DNA of 64,000 bases, from contig CM059971.1 of assembly GCA_030490835.1 (NCBI GenBank), forward strand, positions 128,496,564 through 128,560,563. The letters run 5' to 3'. Origin of the DNA: Annona cherimola. Lineage: Eukaryota > Streptophyta > Magnoliopsida > Magnoliales > Annonaceae. Below, piece by piece: positions 1-12,000 of this stretch. The translations under genes were made by a program, and so were the position numbers. The notes beneath the pieces were generated by a model, which did not search any database, had not been told where the DNA came from, and worked only from the letters and a program-made list of their open reading frames with translations. Each line of letters starts with the position of its first letter. Within the stretch, counting starts at the first letter, position 1.

Positions 1-522
1 ATGAATACGTTTGCAAAGTTATGCAAATTACGTAAGTATATTTAAAAAAATTCAATATACCCATTTAATTCTAAAATTGCAAATACACTTACATAATTTG
101 CATATCTTTATAAATATACACATTATGGTGATGCAGTAACAATGCAAATATATCTACAATTATAGTCAAATTATGTAAAAATTATTTACAATTTTAAAAA
201 TTAAATAAGTATATTTGCAATTATAGTAGAACCATGCGACCCTTTTTGAAGACGTGTAACTCATGTTTAAAATTCAAAAGATGGTAAAACTGGGCATATG
301 CATTAAATACACCTATAACAACATTTTTATAAAAAACATAAGAAGTTTTTTTAAAATAGGTAAAGCACATAAGTTTGCTCTTTTTTTTTTTGAAGAGCAT
401 GTAAGTTTGCTTTAAATGATTAAATATGTACAAACTACATAATTAAACAAGCACGTTTGCAAACATGACCCAGGGTTTTAGGCGCATTGTTCGGAGACTC
501 GGCTCCACTCAGCTCACACTAC
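1..522. other. AT-rich intergenic stretch, nothing recognised
   Basis: AT-rich sequence with stop codons in all frames beyond about 70 codons. I see no gene, RNA or intact repeat in it. Confidence 0.5.
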
Positions 523-813
523 GGGTGTGTTTGTTTGGGGCCAAAACTTGTCAATTAAAACTTTTCAACACAAAACTTTTCACTCTTCATAACTACTCTA
601 TTTTTTAATTATTTTTTCACATTTTTCTATACAAACTACCCTACTGTTCAATCATTTCTACACAACTACCCATACAACTAACCTATCTATTTTAACTTTA
701 TTCTCTTTACTCCTCATCATTACCCCTATTATATCACATCATTTTCTATCAATTTGACAACTTTTACCTCTAAAACTTTTCATCAAAAGTTTTACCTCCA
801 ACCAAACACACCC
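523..813. mobile_element. Tourist-like MITE, family M, 291 bp
   Basis: The ends are inverted: GGGTGTGTTTG on the left and CAAACACACCC on the right. The element is flanked by the 3-bp direct repeat TAC (520-522 and 814-816). The interior is AT-rich and has no coding capacity. Nearly the same sequence recurs, in both orientations, at 7748, 16559, 19283, 33161 and 47691, and in more decayed form elsewhere. A 3-bp target duplication together with this terminus points to the PIF/Harbinger (Tourist) type; that superfamily assignment is inference. Confidence 0.85.
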
Positions 814-1067
814 TACATGTGCTTTGTAAATCTACGAAGGGCCAAATTCAATCCACAATAGTTAAAAGGCAAGTCTAGATTGGCTTGGCAAAGATTGTTT
901 TAATTGGAGACCCTAAGAAGGCTTTCGATGTCCATCAGAATGGCCACATTTCTCAGATCAATTTGATCTGGAGTTCTTTCCCCTTTTACTGTTTGTGTTT
1001 TCGAACCTCAATCAGAAGATCCCGAAGAAAGTGCAGGACCAGCTGATCGGATCACCATGACAATGCG

Positions 1068-1385
1068 GGGACGCGTACCCATTTTTGAAATTTTTTTTTG
1101 AAATTTTTTTTTACAATATTATTAATCTGTGTATTTAATATATGTATAAATTTTTATCATTTTTGAAATATTTTAGATATTTATTTTTTGATTTTTAAAT
1201 TACCTAAAATGCCACTTATTTTCAAAAATAAAAAATAAATATCTAAAATACTCCAAAAATAGTAAAAATTTATAAAGATGTTAAATACACTTATATTAAC
1301 AGTTTTATAAAAAAAAATTCAAAAAAATAAAAAAAATAGGTGTATGCGCCCGAAAGCATTGAGCGGGCGCATACGATCGGCCTCA
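1068..1385. mobile_element. Foldback element family F1, copy 1
   Basis: The two halves are near-inverted copies of each other. An AT-rich arm ends in a GC-rich tip (GGGCGCATACG on the right side). The arms share the F1 landmarks: a tract like TTAATCTGTGTATTTAATAT on the left and its reverse complement on the right. No open reading frame. The exact ends are not fixed because no clean target duplication is visible. Confidence 0.6.
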
Positions 1386-1518
1386 GACAATCACAACAGC
1401 CGCAAAATCAGGTCCTCCCCTCTTTCTGCTAGACCTGCTGAAATTCTTTAAAAACGTTGCAACTTACACCAAAACTAAACAAAATTTTGATTCTCTGCCC
1501 TCCTAGTTGCACATGATT

Positions 1519-1634
1519 TTTTTTTTTAAAATTATTATTACATTCAGGAGCAGCAGCTGCTCCACCCAGGTTTTAATACCAGGACCACAGGCACATAAGC
1601 CCAGAGTGAGAACCACTGCGCCAACAGCGCTGGT
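1519..1634 (-). mobile_element. Short tRNA-derived SINE with 19-bp target duplication
   Basis: It is flanked by the perfect 19-bp direct repeat CTCCTAGTTGCACATGATT (1500-1518 and 1635-1653). Read on the minus strand, it starts GACCAGCGCTG, has an A-box-like stretch GCGCAGTGGTTCTCACTC, and ends in an A-rich tail next to the left repeat. The 116 bp are short for a SINE, so a truncated or very compact family is possible. It lies about 420 bp beyond the stop codon of the minus-strand gene, in or near its 3' UTR. Confidence 0.8.
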
Positions 1635-2056
1635 CTCCTAGTTGCACATGATTAATGTACAATATCCGGCGCTTAGGGCTCAAGGAAATGATGAAGGCTA
1701 CTGTGTGATGAAACGTTCTTGCTTTTCAGTACTTTCTAGCCCTTCACCTTTTGACATTCCATTTTCAACTCACCCCATGAAATGGAGTGTACACGGATCG
1801 TGACTTAGCTGTTCTCCAGTTCAGAGAAATAGCACATTATACATTCCTTCACCAGCCCCTCCCTAATTGGCATTCTCATTCTATCCACCAACCCACATTG
1901 TAAAAGTGATGGCACCCACTCTTTCAATTGATTCATTTTTGCTGACAGAGGTTATACACAGCATAAAGAATTTCACCATACCCTCTTGGCGTCATAACCG
2001 GGCATCTGCTGATCAGAAAGTAACAATGAATTTCCACACTGTAAGCAGAATCCTTG

Positions 2057-2994
2057 TTACTTTTTCGTCTTACTCGATTCTTTCCCACATGGGCCTGTTG
2101 TTGATGATTTCCGCAGTTTTTGCAGCCTAAAATTCACATTTTCAGTTTGCGCCAAGGATAACATGGTGCTTACCAGCCTTGTTGAATCCAGATTCTGCTG
2201 ACTTGTAGCCTTAAGCAGATCTTTTTTTGAGTTGCTGGTAACTTTTGTCACGATGGGCACTGGCCAATTTATTCTTTCATTCGTCCCTCTTATGTTTGCC
2301 TGGATCCTGTCAATGGATAAGAACTTGTACCCTGGAGACAAATTATCCACATTTTTTACTAGGTGACCAGCCTTGATGGTTGATTTTGGAACCCTTACTG
2401 TCTTTGTCATTTCTGAAGGCACCAACTTGAGGGATTTTATTGTCCTCCTCGAAGATTTCTTGGGCCATTTAGGTTTGCTACTATTCTGCCCTGGCTTCCA
2501 CTTGATATTAGAGTCACATGCAAGCTCACACAGTATTTTAGCAGCGGCTACCAACCTCGGGGAACTTCCATCTGCAATCAACAAAGCAGATCAGCATTAT
2601 TGTAAGTTTATGAAAAACAGAAACCAAATCCCTGCATTTTTCATAAGATATTCATGTGAGAAATATTCATGTGCAGCTTCAGCGCATCAAAATTACGGTG
2701 CGGTTACCTCAAAATGAGCCCCACATGATCGTAAAATTATAATCTACTTTACCAATTGCATTTAGAATTATGTATTCTATTACCATACCAATTTTCATCA
2801 CAGTTGGATATTTGCATGAACCTCATCTGAAAATGGTACAAATTCAACAATTTGATATAAATAACAACTTTAAAGTTCTTTTTTCAACATATAAATCATT
2901 TGCTATAAAATTTATAGATGGATAGATGATTGTATAAAGTATCAATACATATAAGTACATGTGGAGCCCACTTTAGACCAAATGCACAGGAAAG

Positions 2995-3058
<64 letters not shown>

Positions 3059-6000
3059 AGACTCATGTAACCCCTTAAAAATCTATGATTTTGATCTTTG
3101 ATGTAAAATTTAATCCATTCATTGTATTTAACATCATTTGTTTATCTAAGAGACCAAGTTTCATCCCAATCAAGTATGTTTATGGGTCATATTTGTTAAA
3201 AAATGTATATATTCATGTGTAAATTATGAAAAATGCTAAAATATCAATTTTAAAGTAGTATTTTCGACATCTAAATCGTCCAAGATATCATTTCTATATG
3301 AATAAATGATTCTATAACGTATTATTATATTCTAATATATGTGTAAATAGATTTAAGCGTTTTTCATAATTTACACATGAATATAAATATTTTTGAAAAA
3401 ATATGACCCTTAAACATACTTGACTGGAATGAAACTTGGTCTCCTAGATAAACAAATGATGTTAAATATAATGAATGGATTGAATTTTTCATTAAGGATC
3501 AAAATCTTAGATTTTGAAAGGGTTACATGGGTCCACTTCTATATAACCTAGTTACGTAGAAGCGGGACCATATATATTATAAGCACTTCAACTTATGAGA
3601 AGAACCTACTAGCCGAATGTGTGATAAATGATAATTGGCAACCTGGATGTTGCTCATTTTCATTTCATTTATTTCATTTTATTTTTGTTTTATTTTAGTT
3701 AGCTATTCCCATTGACATTATGAATGCCCTCATGTTCTTCTCCACTCTGTTGAGTTTTTGTATTATCAATGTACATTTCTTTGTCAAACTTCATACTTGG
3801 CTTTCCTATTTTAATCACCACTCTTGATAGCTAGGAAACTTGGGTCTTTTTTTTCTTTTTTCATGTTGCATGTCAAACACCTCCACCTTGGAGGTTTCTA
3901 TTAAGTACTTTTCATTTTTTTCCCCACTTACATGATGCAATAGGGAAAAGAGAGTGAGAAAGTCACTTTTTAAACTGGCAAATAATTAAAAGATGAAAGC
4001 ATGTTAGAATGGACAATAATAACATTGTGAAGGGGGTCAAACTTGATAGAAGTGGAGATTAAGGATAGATTTTGACTGAAAAGCAGTGAAGAAGATACTT
4101 CAAAAATATAGTAACCGCTACACAAAAGCATAGCTAGAAGAAAACTTGAATTTAATTGGTAGATACATGTCTCTTTCTGCAATAGAACATCTAATGTGAA
4201 AAATGTCACAAATAAAGAAGTGGAGAAGACTTTAGAACTAAATGGTTTTACGAAAAGCAGACTGACAGGAAACAACCCTACATGCAGTACAATCAGGAGC
4301 AGAACAAAAGACAGGTGGAACAGGTAGAGTTTTAGCTTTTCCTAGGTAACAACATTTTCTTCTTTGTAATATCATGAGCTCTTGTCTACACTAGTTGCTG
4401 ATGAAAAGATATAGAACAGCTTCCTAGAGAAGAACTTCGCAATAAGAACTTAGCAAAATGATCTATCATCAAAAGCAGCCCTAGACAAAAATTAGATCTT
4501 TAAATGGTAAAATACGCTGTAGGATAAATCTCAATGAACATGCTTTTTTTCCCCCTAAAATAGTGTTAATCCCTATAGATGCCTAACTTGTAATTGCCTC
4601 CTTGAAAAAACTAAGAGATTAAGCTTTATTTGATTTCTACAAGTCAGGTCTTAGAAAGAAAGAGTCTACCAAACCACGTCAGTAGATACGAAAAACATAA
4701 TCAATTTGACCATGGGATTTCCAAATAATAGCAAGCAGAAAAACATGGCAGCCATACCCTCCGGATGCATAATTACTAATTATTTTTCATAACTGCTATT
4801 ACACAAATCAAGCATGGCAAGAAAGTGCGAAAAACATTCATGCTCAATGTGGCCCCTGTAAGGAAGAAATTAAACAAAAGAAACACATTCCAAATGGAGA
4901 GAAAGGGCGGTAGAGAAAACATGGTATTTGCCATTTATGAGTTTATATGATTCAATGAAGCCAGATGGATGGCAAAAGTTGTATCCTCAACAATCAGAAT
5001 TTTGTTTCTTGCCTCTATCAAATGCTCTTCTGACTGCAGTATTATCAGATCCATGAATAAGGAATTTCAATCTCTCAGCATTAATGACAACCACGATACA
5101 GATCTTAAGGTCATCCCAATAGTTAAAACTCGCTCTCCAAGATGAAGGATTTTCATTTGGTTACAACGACAATGATTTTCTCTGTGCCTGTCCATCAAAA
5201 CTATTATATGCATCATCCAGTCAATTACCAGGACTTCCCTCTCGAGATCTGGATTCTAAGTTGTGGATCTGCTATCAAAGTCCATGGCAGGGACTTTAAT
5301 AATATCCATGACATCACTGTCCACAAAACCACCATTACCACCAGCAATAGCTGCATTTTCTGAGGCGGATATTGTTCCTAATTTATGAGCAACACGGAGA
5401 AAATGCTGCAGATACTACAAATCTGCCTACTACAAGAAACGCTACTTCAACCTCAGCAGATAAATTTTCCTCAATCTCAAAGCAATCACTTAATTAAATA
5501 TCAGGAGCAAAAAATATTCTATACATAAATGTAAAGACTGCAGCAATGAAGAAGCACGTTATCATTGTAGTTTCTTCCCTGTAACCAAGTAGCATCCAAT
5601 AGCAAGATTTAATAAATTCCAATTTAATAAACATTTTACAAATTCAAAAATCAATTAATTACCTTGAGAATTTACTTGAGGTGGTAAATGAAAAAAATGC
5701 TGTCTTTGTCTGCTTTGAGGGGGAGAACAACCATGAAAACTTTCAGACTCCTCCATTTTACTATAAGTAAGCTCTCGTTCTGGAAGCAATGAACCCTGTG
5801 GCTTAATGATTACTGCTTCATTTACATGGCACTGCAGACTTCCTTTAGTTTCCTGTTTTCTATGAAATTTCAGATCATTCAAATTATAATCAGATGGCGG
5901 ATTAAACTCTGAATTGTATGAATTCATAATGCCTGACTTCCTCAATATGGTCCTATCTGATGCATGGGTTATTGAAGCAGATATCACAGGACGTGATGGC

Positions 6001-9000
6001 CCAACTTGCCCATGATCAGTATTTCGGATGGCCGTGGATTGAACTTCACCTTCGGGACTACTGGTAGTCTTTTGCTCTCCAGAAGGAATAATGATATGAC
6101 TCTGTGTCACCAAGCCCAAGATAGAAAGACGACTTTTTGCATCTTCATGCCAAGCGATATTGCTCACTATCCTAGCCCATTTACTATGACCTGTGCTTCT
6201 ATTGTTGGTCACCTTTACTGAGTCAGTGTTTGACTTACAAGTCCCACCAACAGAGAGTGACCAAGGAAAAGGTGGCAAGATGGACTTGCCATACGTACGA
6301 ATGTGAAGAGTTGAAGCAGTGCTTTGTGAAAAAATTCCAGCACCAGATGTATCTTGCAGAAGGGCATCCAGATTCTTGATTGGTGAGAGAGTTAGGCGCT
6401 TCAATACATCTTTAGGCTGAAAATTTGCAGAATCACTCGGAATTGTTGCAGCACCACAATCACTAGAATAACCCTAAATGTTTAAACCCAGTTGAAGGAC
6501 ATGATTAGCCAAACTGATAATCCCCATTCAATAATGAATAAAATTTTGAATTTTAAACAATATTACCTCAGGCAATGATGATAAATCTTCCACCATGACA
6601 TCTTTATTGCTATTCGGGTTGTCTTGGCTTATGGCATGTGAATTAGTGCTCATCACACATGAATGCATTCCTTTGTTGCCACTGCTCTCTGCCACAGACT
6701 GTGGGGGATCTACAGCATCATGTCGAGGAAGAATAGAGCAAGCCTTTCTAATGGAACACAGAATATTTTCATTGCTATTGCTGGCCCTCTTCCCTTTTGG
6801 TGGACATGGAATAGGAAGTTTGTAACTGCCATCAAGGATTTCATTCAATGATAGCTGATCCACATGCTTTGTAACATCATGAATATCTGACTTGAGACCA
6901 CATAGTCCTGATATTGAATGTTCAAGTGCCATTTTGAACTCTATGTAAGTGCAAAATCAAACTACTCATACTTCCACCAAGGAAATTAAGAGTACGAAAT
7001 AGATAGTATGATCCAAACAACACATAAAATTCATAAAGTAAAGGGTGGCATGAGCTACAAAGAAAACGGGACGTCATTTTTTCCTCATAAAGAGATGCAC
7101 TCATGTAACACTGTCTAAGGATTAGTCAATTACCTTTCTTTAAATAATATGATCAGTCAGTCGAGGCATTAAGGAATGGAAGCTATAGATGATTAAAACA
7201 TGGTGGAAGTATGCTGTAAAGGCGTGTCAGTGGTGTACATGTACCTAACATAGCTCGACAGATTGCATCATCAAAGTAGAGACAAAATAGTTGGCTTTCT
7301 GAAACACATATATCAACAACATCGAAAATATAAGATTACTATAGGTGGTTAAATATCACATCAAATGAAGTAGTCAATTTATATTCATAGCATCAATTTT
7401 ATCAAAACCCAACAGGTAACCAGACTGGTGAAGTCACTGATCTGGTTTGAACTGGTTTTGAAAATCAGATTAGGAACCAGATTAAACCATCATTTAATAT
7501 TTCATACCGATAATTTAATAGAAGTCTTATGATTTTAAACTTGTATTAGAATATGGTAATCTAAAATTTTAAAATATATAAAATATAATAAATTTGAATA
7601 GAAAACCATAACAATATTGATGAAAAGTGTTTTGACGAGTTTTATCGATTAAATATAAACAATTAGTTACAACATATAATTACTTTAATTATAATATTCA
7701 TGACTGACCTAAAACAAGGTCCAACCATTAAGGAAAATTGCAATATAGGGTATGTTTGTTTATAACAAAAACTTTTCACTCTCCATAACTACGCTATTTT
7801 TTAATTATTCCATCACATCTTCTTATATAAACATCATACTTTTTAATCATTTCTACACCACTACTCATGTAACTAAAACTTTTATTCTTTTTACTTCTCA
7901 TCATTATCCCTATTATATCATGAGTCATGATACAGTGCACCCGGGTGCACCGAAACTCATTTTTTTAGAAATTTTTTAATATAATTGTTAATCTAGGTGT
8001 GTTTAATATGTGTATAAATTTTTACCATTTTTGGAAACTTTTAGATATTTGTTTTGATTTTTTAAAATCGGTGGCATTTTCGTGATTTATGAATTACGAA
8101 AATGTCACTAATCTTAAAAAATCAAAACAAATATATATGTTTCAAAAAATTGTAAAAATTGATACATATGTTAAATACACCTAGATTAAAAATTGTATAA
8201 AATTTTTTTTCAAAGAAATTAAAAAATGGGTGAAATGCACTCAGTGCATGCAGTCAGCCTCGTTATATCATATCATTTTTTAAGAATTCAAAAACTTTTA
8301 AATCAAAAACTTCTCATCCAAAAATTTTATTACTTCCCAAACACACCCATAGACATTAATTTCAATGCTTGAAATGCAAGGTTGAAATTATGCTTAAATA
8401 TAAAAAAATAGTCATAAATGCATACTATACAGCCAAAGAACAATGGGCTGCAGGTACGAAAAGAGTTTAGGCATCCAGTAGTTTTTTTTCTTTTCTGAAT
8501 TGGCGGTCAAACCAGTTTGATCGATTAGTTGGATTCAACTAGGATACGGCTTACAACAGTTTTCAGTGTTGGTTAGTATGCTACCTTGGTGAACATGCTA
8601 AATGTTCACCAAGTTAGATAAGATGACAGTTGCCCTGGAACAGGTCGTGAACTATCCCAGTCTGCGTTAAGTCAATTGATAGCTGCATTGGATCGGACTG
8701 GTAGGTTGACCAGTTCTTGGTTGAATTGGTTAGACCAACTGGTTCAACCTGGTTTTTGCGACATTGCATAGCATTTACCTTTTCTTGATTTTCAATCACA
8801 TTGGAGCACCACCACAAATTCTACACCTATACTTGCCTATACTTGACAGAGAAGCTAACGACCATTGAGAGTTATGTTTCAATGCATTCGAGTGCAAATC
8901 ATTTTTTTATTTTTTCTTGAATTTTTTTAATAAAATCATTAATCTGAGTGTATTTAACTTATGTATTAAGTTTACTATTTTTAGAGATGTATATATATTT

Positions 9001-12000
9001 TTTAAAAAAGGGTTTTTTTACTAAAACCCTCATATTTATAAAATTAAGAAAAATACGTAAACACTTTAAAAAATGGTAAAACTTAGTTTATAGATTAAAT
9101 ACACATAGGTTAATAGTTTTATAAAAAAAATTCCAAAAAATTTTAAAAAATGGATTTTGCATCGAAGTGTGTTGATAGTTTAATGCACCTAGATGCATTG
9201 AAACATTACACAACTATTAATTATACCACCTTTGAATCAGTCAACCCATTCGGTTATCTCTTTAGATTGGGTGCAAATTGGATTAAGCTATGTATCAAGT
9301 TAGTTTAATTACGAAACCAAGTTACATCCAAATCAACTATTTGTGTGCCCCATTTGACAAAATTGTAAAATTACCGTAATAAAATGGTTTGATCTTTATA
9401 TACCAATTTGTGAGTTGTTAATTCAATATCTCTGTCATCTAAACATTCTTCCAATATGGATAAAACAAGTGATTTTAATATTTTTGTATAACTACAGATG
9501 TTTTTAGGTAGGCATTAGTATGACCCGTCTAAGACATTGATTGAGACAATTTTTGATACAATGATAAAACAAATGATTTATAAAAAAATTTAGTGGACTA
9601 CACTTTGATTTAATATCTCACACTATAGAAGTATTTCCCTATAAATTCATGATGTTTTTGATAAGTGATAAAACTTTTGGATAAAAAGTTTTTGAAATAG
9701 AAAACAATGTGATATGATAGGTGCAATGATGAGAAGTAAAGAGAATAAAAAATAGATAAATTAGTTGTATACGTATCTATGTAAAAATGATTGAAAAGCA
9801 AGATAGCTGTATGATAAGATGTGAAAAAATAATTAAAAATAGGATAATTGTGAAGAATGAAAAAGTTTAGTTTGAAAAATTTTTGGTTTAAACAAACACA
9901 CTCTCAATGTCATAATATATTAGGCAACAATTTTTACATAAAAGTGGTTCTATGTAACCCCTTTCATTTCTAATATCTTGATGCTTGATGAAAAATCCGT
10001 TTCATTCATCTTATTTAATAATATTTGTTTAGCTAGGAAACCAAGTTCTATCAAAATCAAATATATGCATAAGCAACATTTGCTAAAAATTATATATTCA
10101 TGCGTAAAATATAAAAAAATGCTTAGATCAATTTTCAAACGTATTAGAATGTAATAATACTTTATAAAATCATTTATTCACATGAAATGATATTTTAGAT
10201 GATATAGATGTTACAAATATAACTTTAAAATTAATAGTTAGCACTAAACCATTCCACTACATTAATTTTTCCCTATAAAGAAATAAGTTAAAAAACACTA
10301 TAATCATATACAATCTAACAAAATTTCTTGTTAATTCAATGCATCGGACCAAAAAATCATTCTTCTAATTTTTCTTTTAGCCCAGTCATGCCCATCATAG
10401 GACACTATCTTGTAATTGTTTACTTTCTACTAATCAAGAGTTAGTAATAGTTCACAAATTTGGATCAATTAAGTATAACATGTTGGTCAAGTCAAATTGG
10501 GATAAGTTTTTTGACACAATCTTACATCATCATAAGCCATTCCTACCTAAGTTGGGCCAGTTGCATGAATCCTATGGCACCATACATAACTAGTCAAAGT
10601 GCTTGACACAACCATGTGTTATTGAGTATCCTCCTTGACAATCACTTTGATAGAAAGGAATAATATTGTTATTTACTAAAATGTTAATCCTCTTATGCAT
10701 ATCCATTACTTGTCATTCGATACTCTTAGTTACACAAAGTTCATCGTTCCCTTGTGCCAACTTTTTTCTTAACGGCTTAATGCCTATGCATATCTTACCT
10801 AATTTTATCTTTTGAAGTAGCTCTTTACTGCTATAAATGTGTATTTTATTCATTATAATTTACTATGAACTTTTTTTAATTATTTATATCTTACCCATAA
10901 AATTCTCAATAACATCAATATTACTTGTTAACTATATACCAAGTGTAACATCTAGGGGGGTTCCATGGTTTAATATTGTCCATTATGATTGTCGATATAG
11001 CCACACGATTTTAAAATACATTTAAACTACTAGGAAAGCTTCCCTTTTTGGTGTGGGATTGGTTTGTTCTCCATACCCCCCTCCCCCTTTCTTTCTTTTT
11101 TTATAATTTTAAATTTGCATTTCTCAAAGCATCACAAGCCCACCAGCTTCTATCAAGTTCACCTCAAAACCACATCTACTAGAGGCTAGAGGGGTCATGC
11201 TCCGATACCAATTCTAACAGCCTAGGTTCCATGGTGTGATATTATCTTGTCTGCCTGCCCATATAGTTGCATGATTTAAAACGTTCATACCATGTTTATC
11301 TTGTCTTCTACATTTAAATTACCAAGAACTCTCTCCCCACCTTTATGCACTTCTCAGAGCATCACAACAAGTATCGCAAAGTAGTTTATGGAACAACTAG
11401 AATGCAAATACGACAATTTTTATTTTATTTTATTTTTCTAAAAGATGAATGGAGATGAATACAATTGAAGAGAATTTTCAAAAATAAAATATTCAAGACG
11501 AAAATCAAAGTAATGATTAACATGAAAGTTATTCAAATTATTTATAGAAAATCAGGATAGAATGGTAAGAAGAAGGAAATAATAAACCCAAGGAATGATT
11601 TCATACCATGAACGTTATTTACACTTGATGTTGAAGTACTAGTCATGAAACAACTCTTTGACAAGAATGAATTGCATTTGCTCTTAACAGCAGCTTGACT
11701 GAGTCTCTTTTTGCCTCGCCTTCCATTTTGGATTAGCTTCTGCTTTACTACTCTAGATTTCTCTGAAAGGAAGCACGCGCACGCCAGAGAAAGAGAGAGA
11801 GAGAGAGAGATTAAAACCAACTGATCAAACCCCAAACCAACCCAAAAAAATACATAGAAAAATGTAGCTGAATTAGTCCGCCACACAAAACATTTAAGGA
11901 ATATCCATAGTCAACTTTCACCAGGGTCTAACTGATGAATAAGAAAGGAAAAGAATTTGCATTGTCCTCCTTTATTGCAGAATGAGAATTTGACCATCTT

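Noticed and set aside
11542..11886. Whole 114-codon minus-strand open frame as a stand-alone gene
   Set aside because: Only 11607-11762 is a real exon of the unknown gene; the rest is intron, including the polypyrimidine tract read as repeated Leu-Ser.
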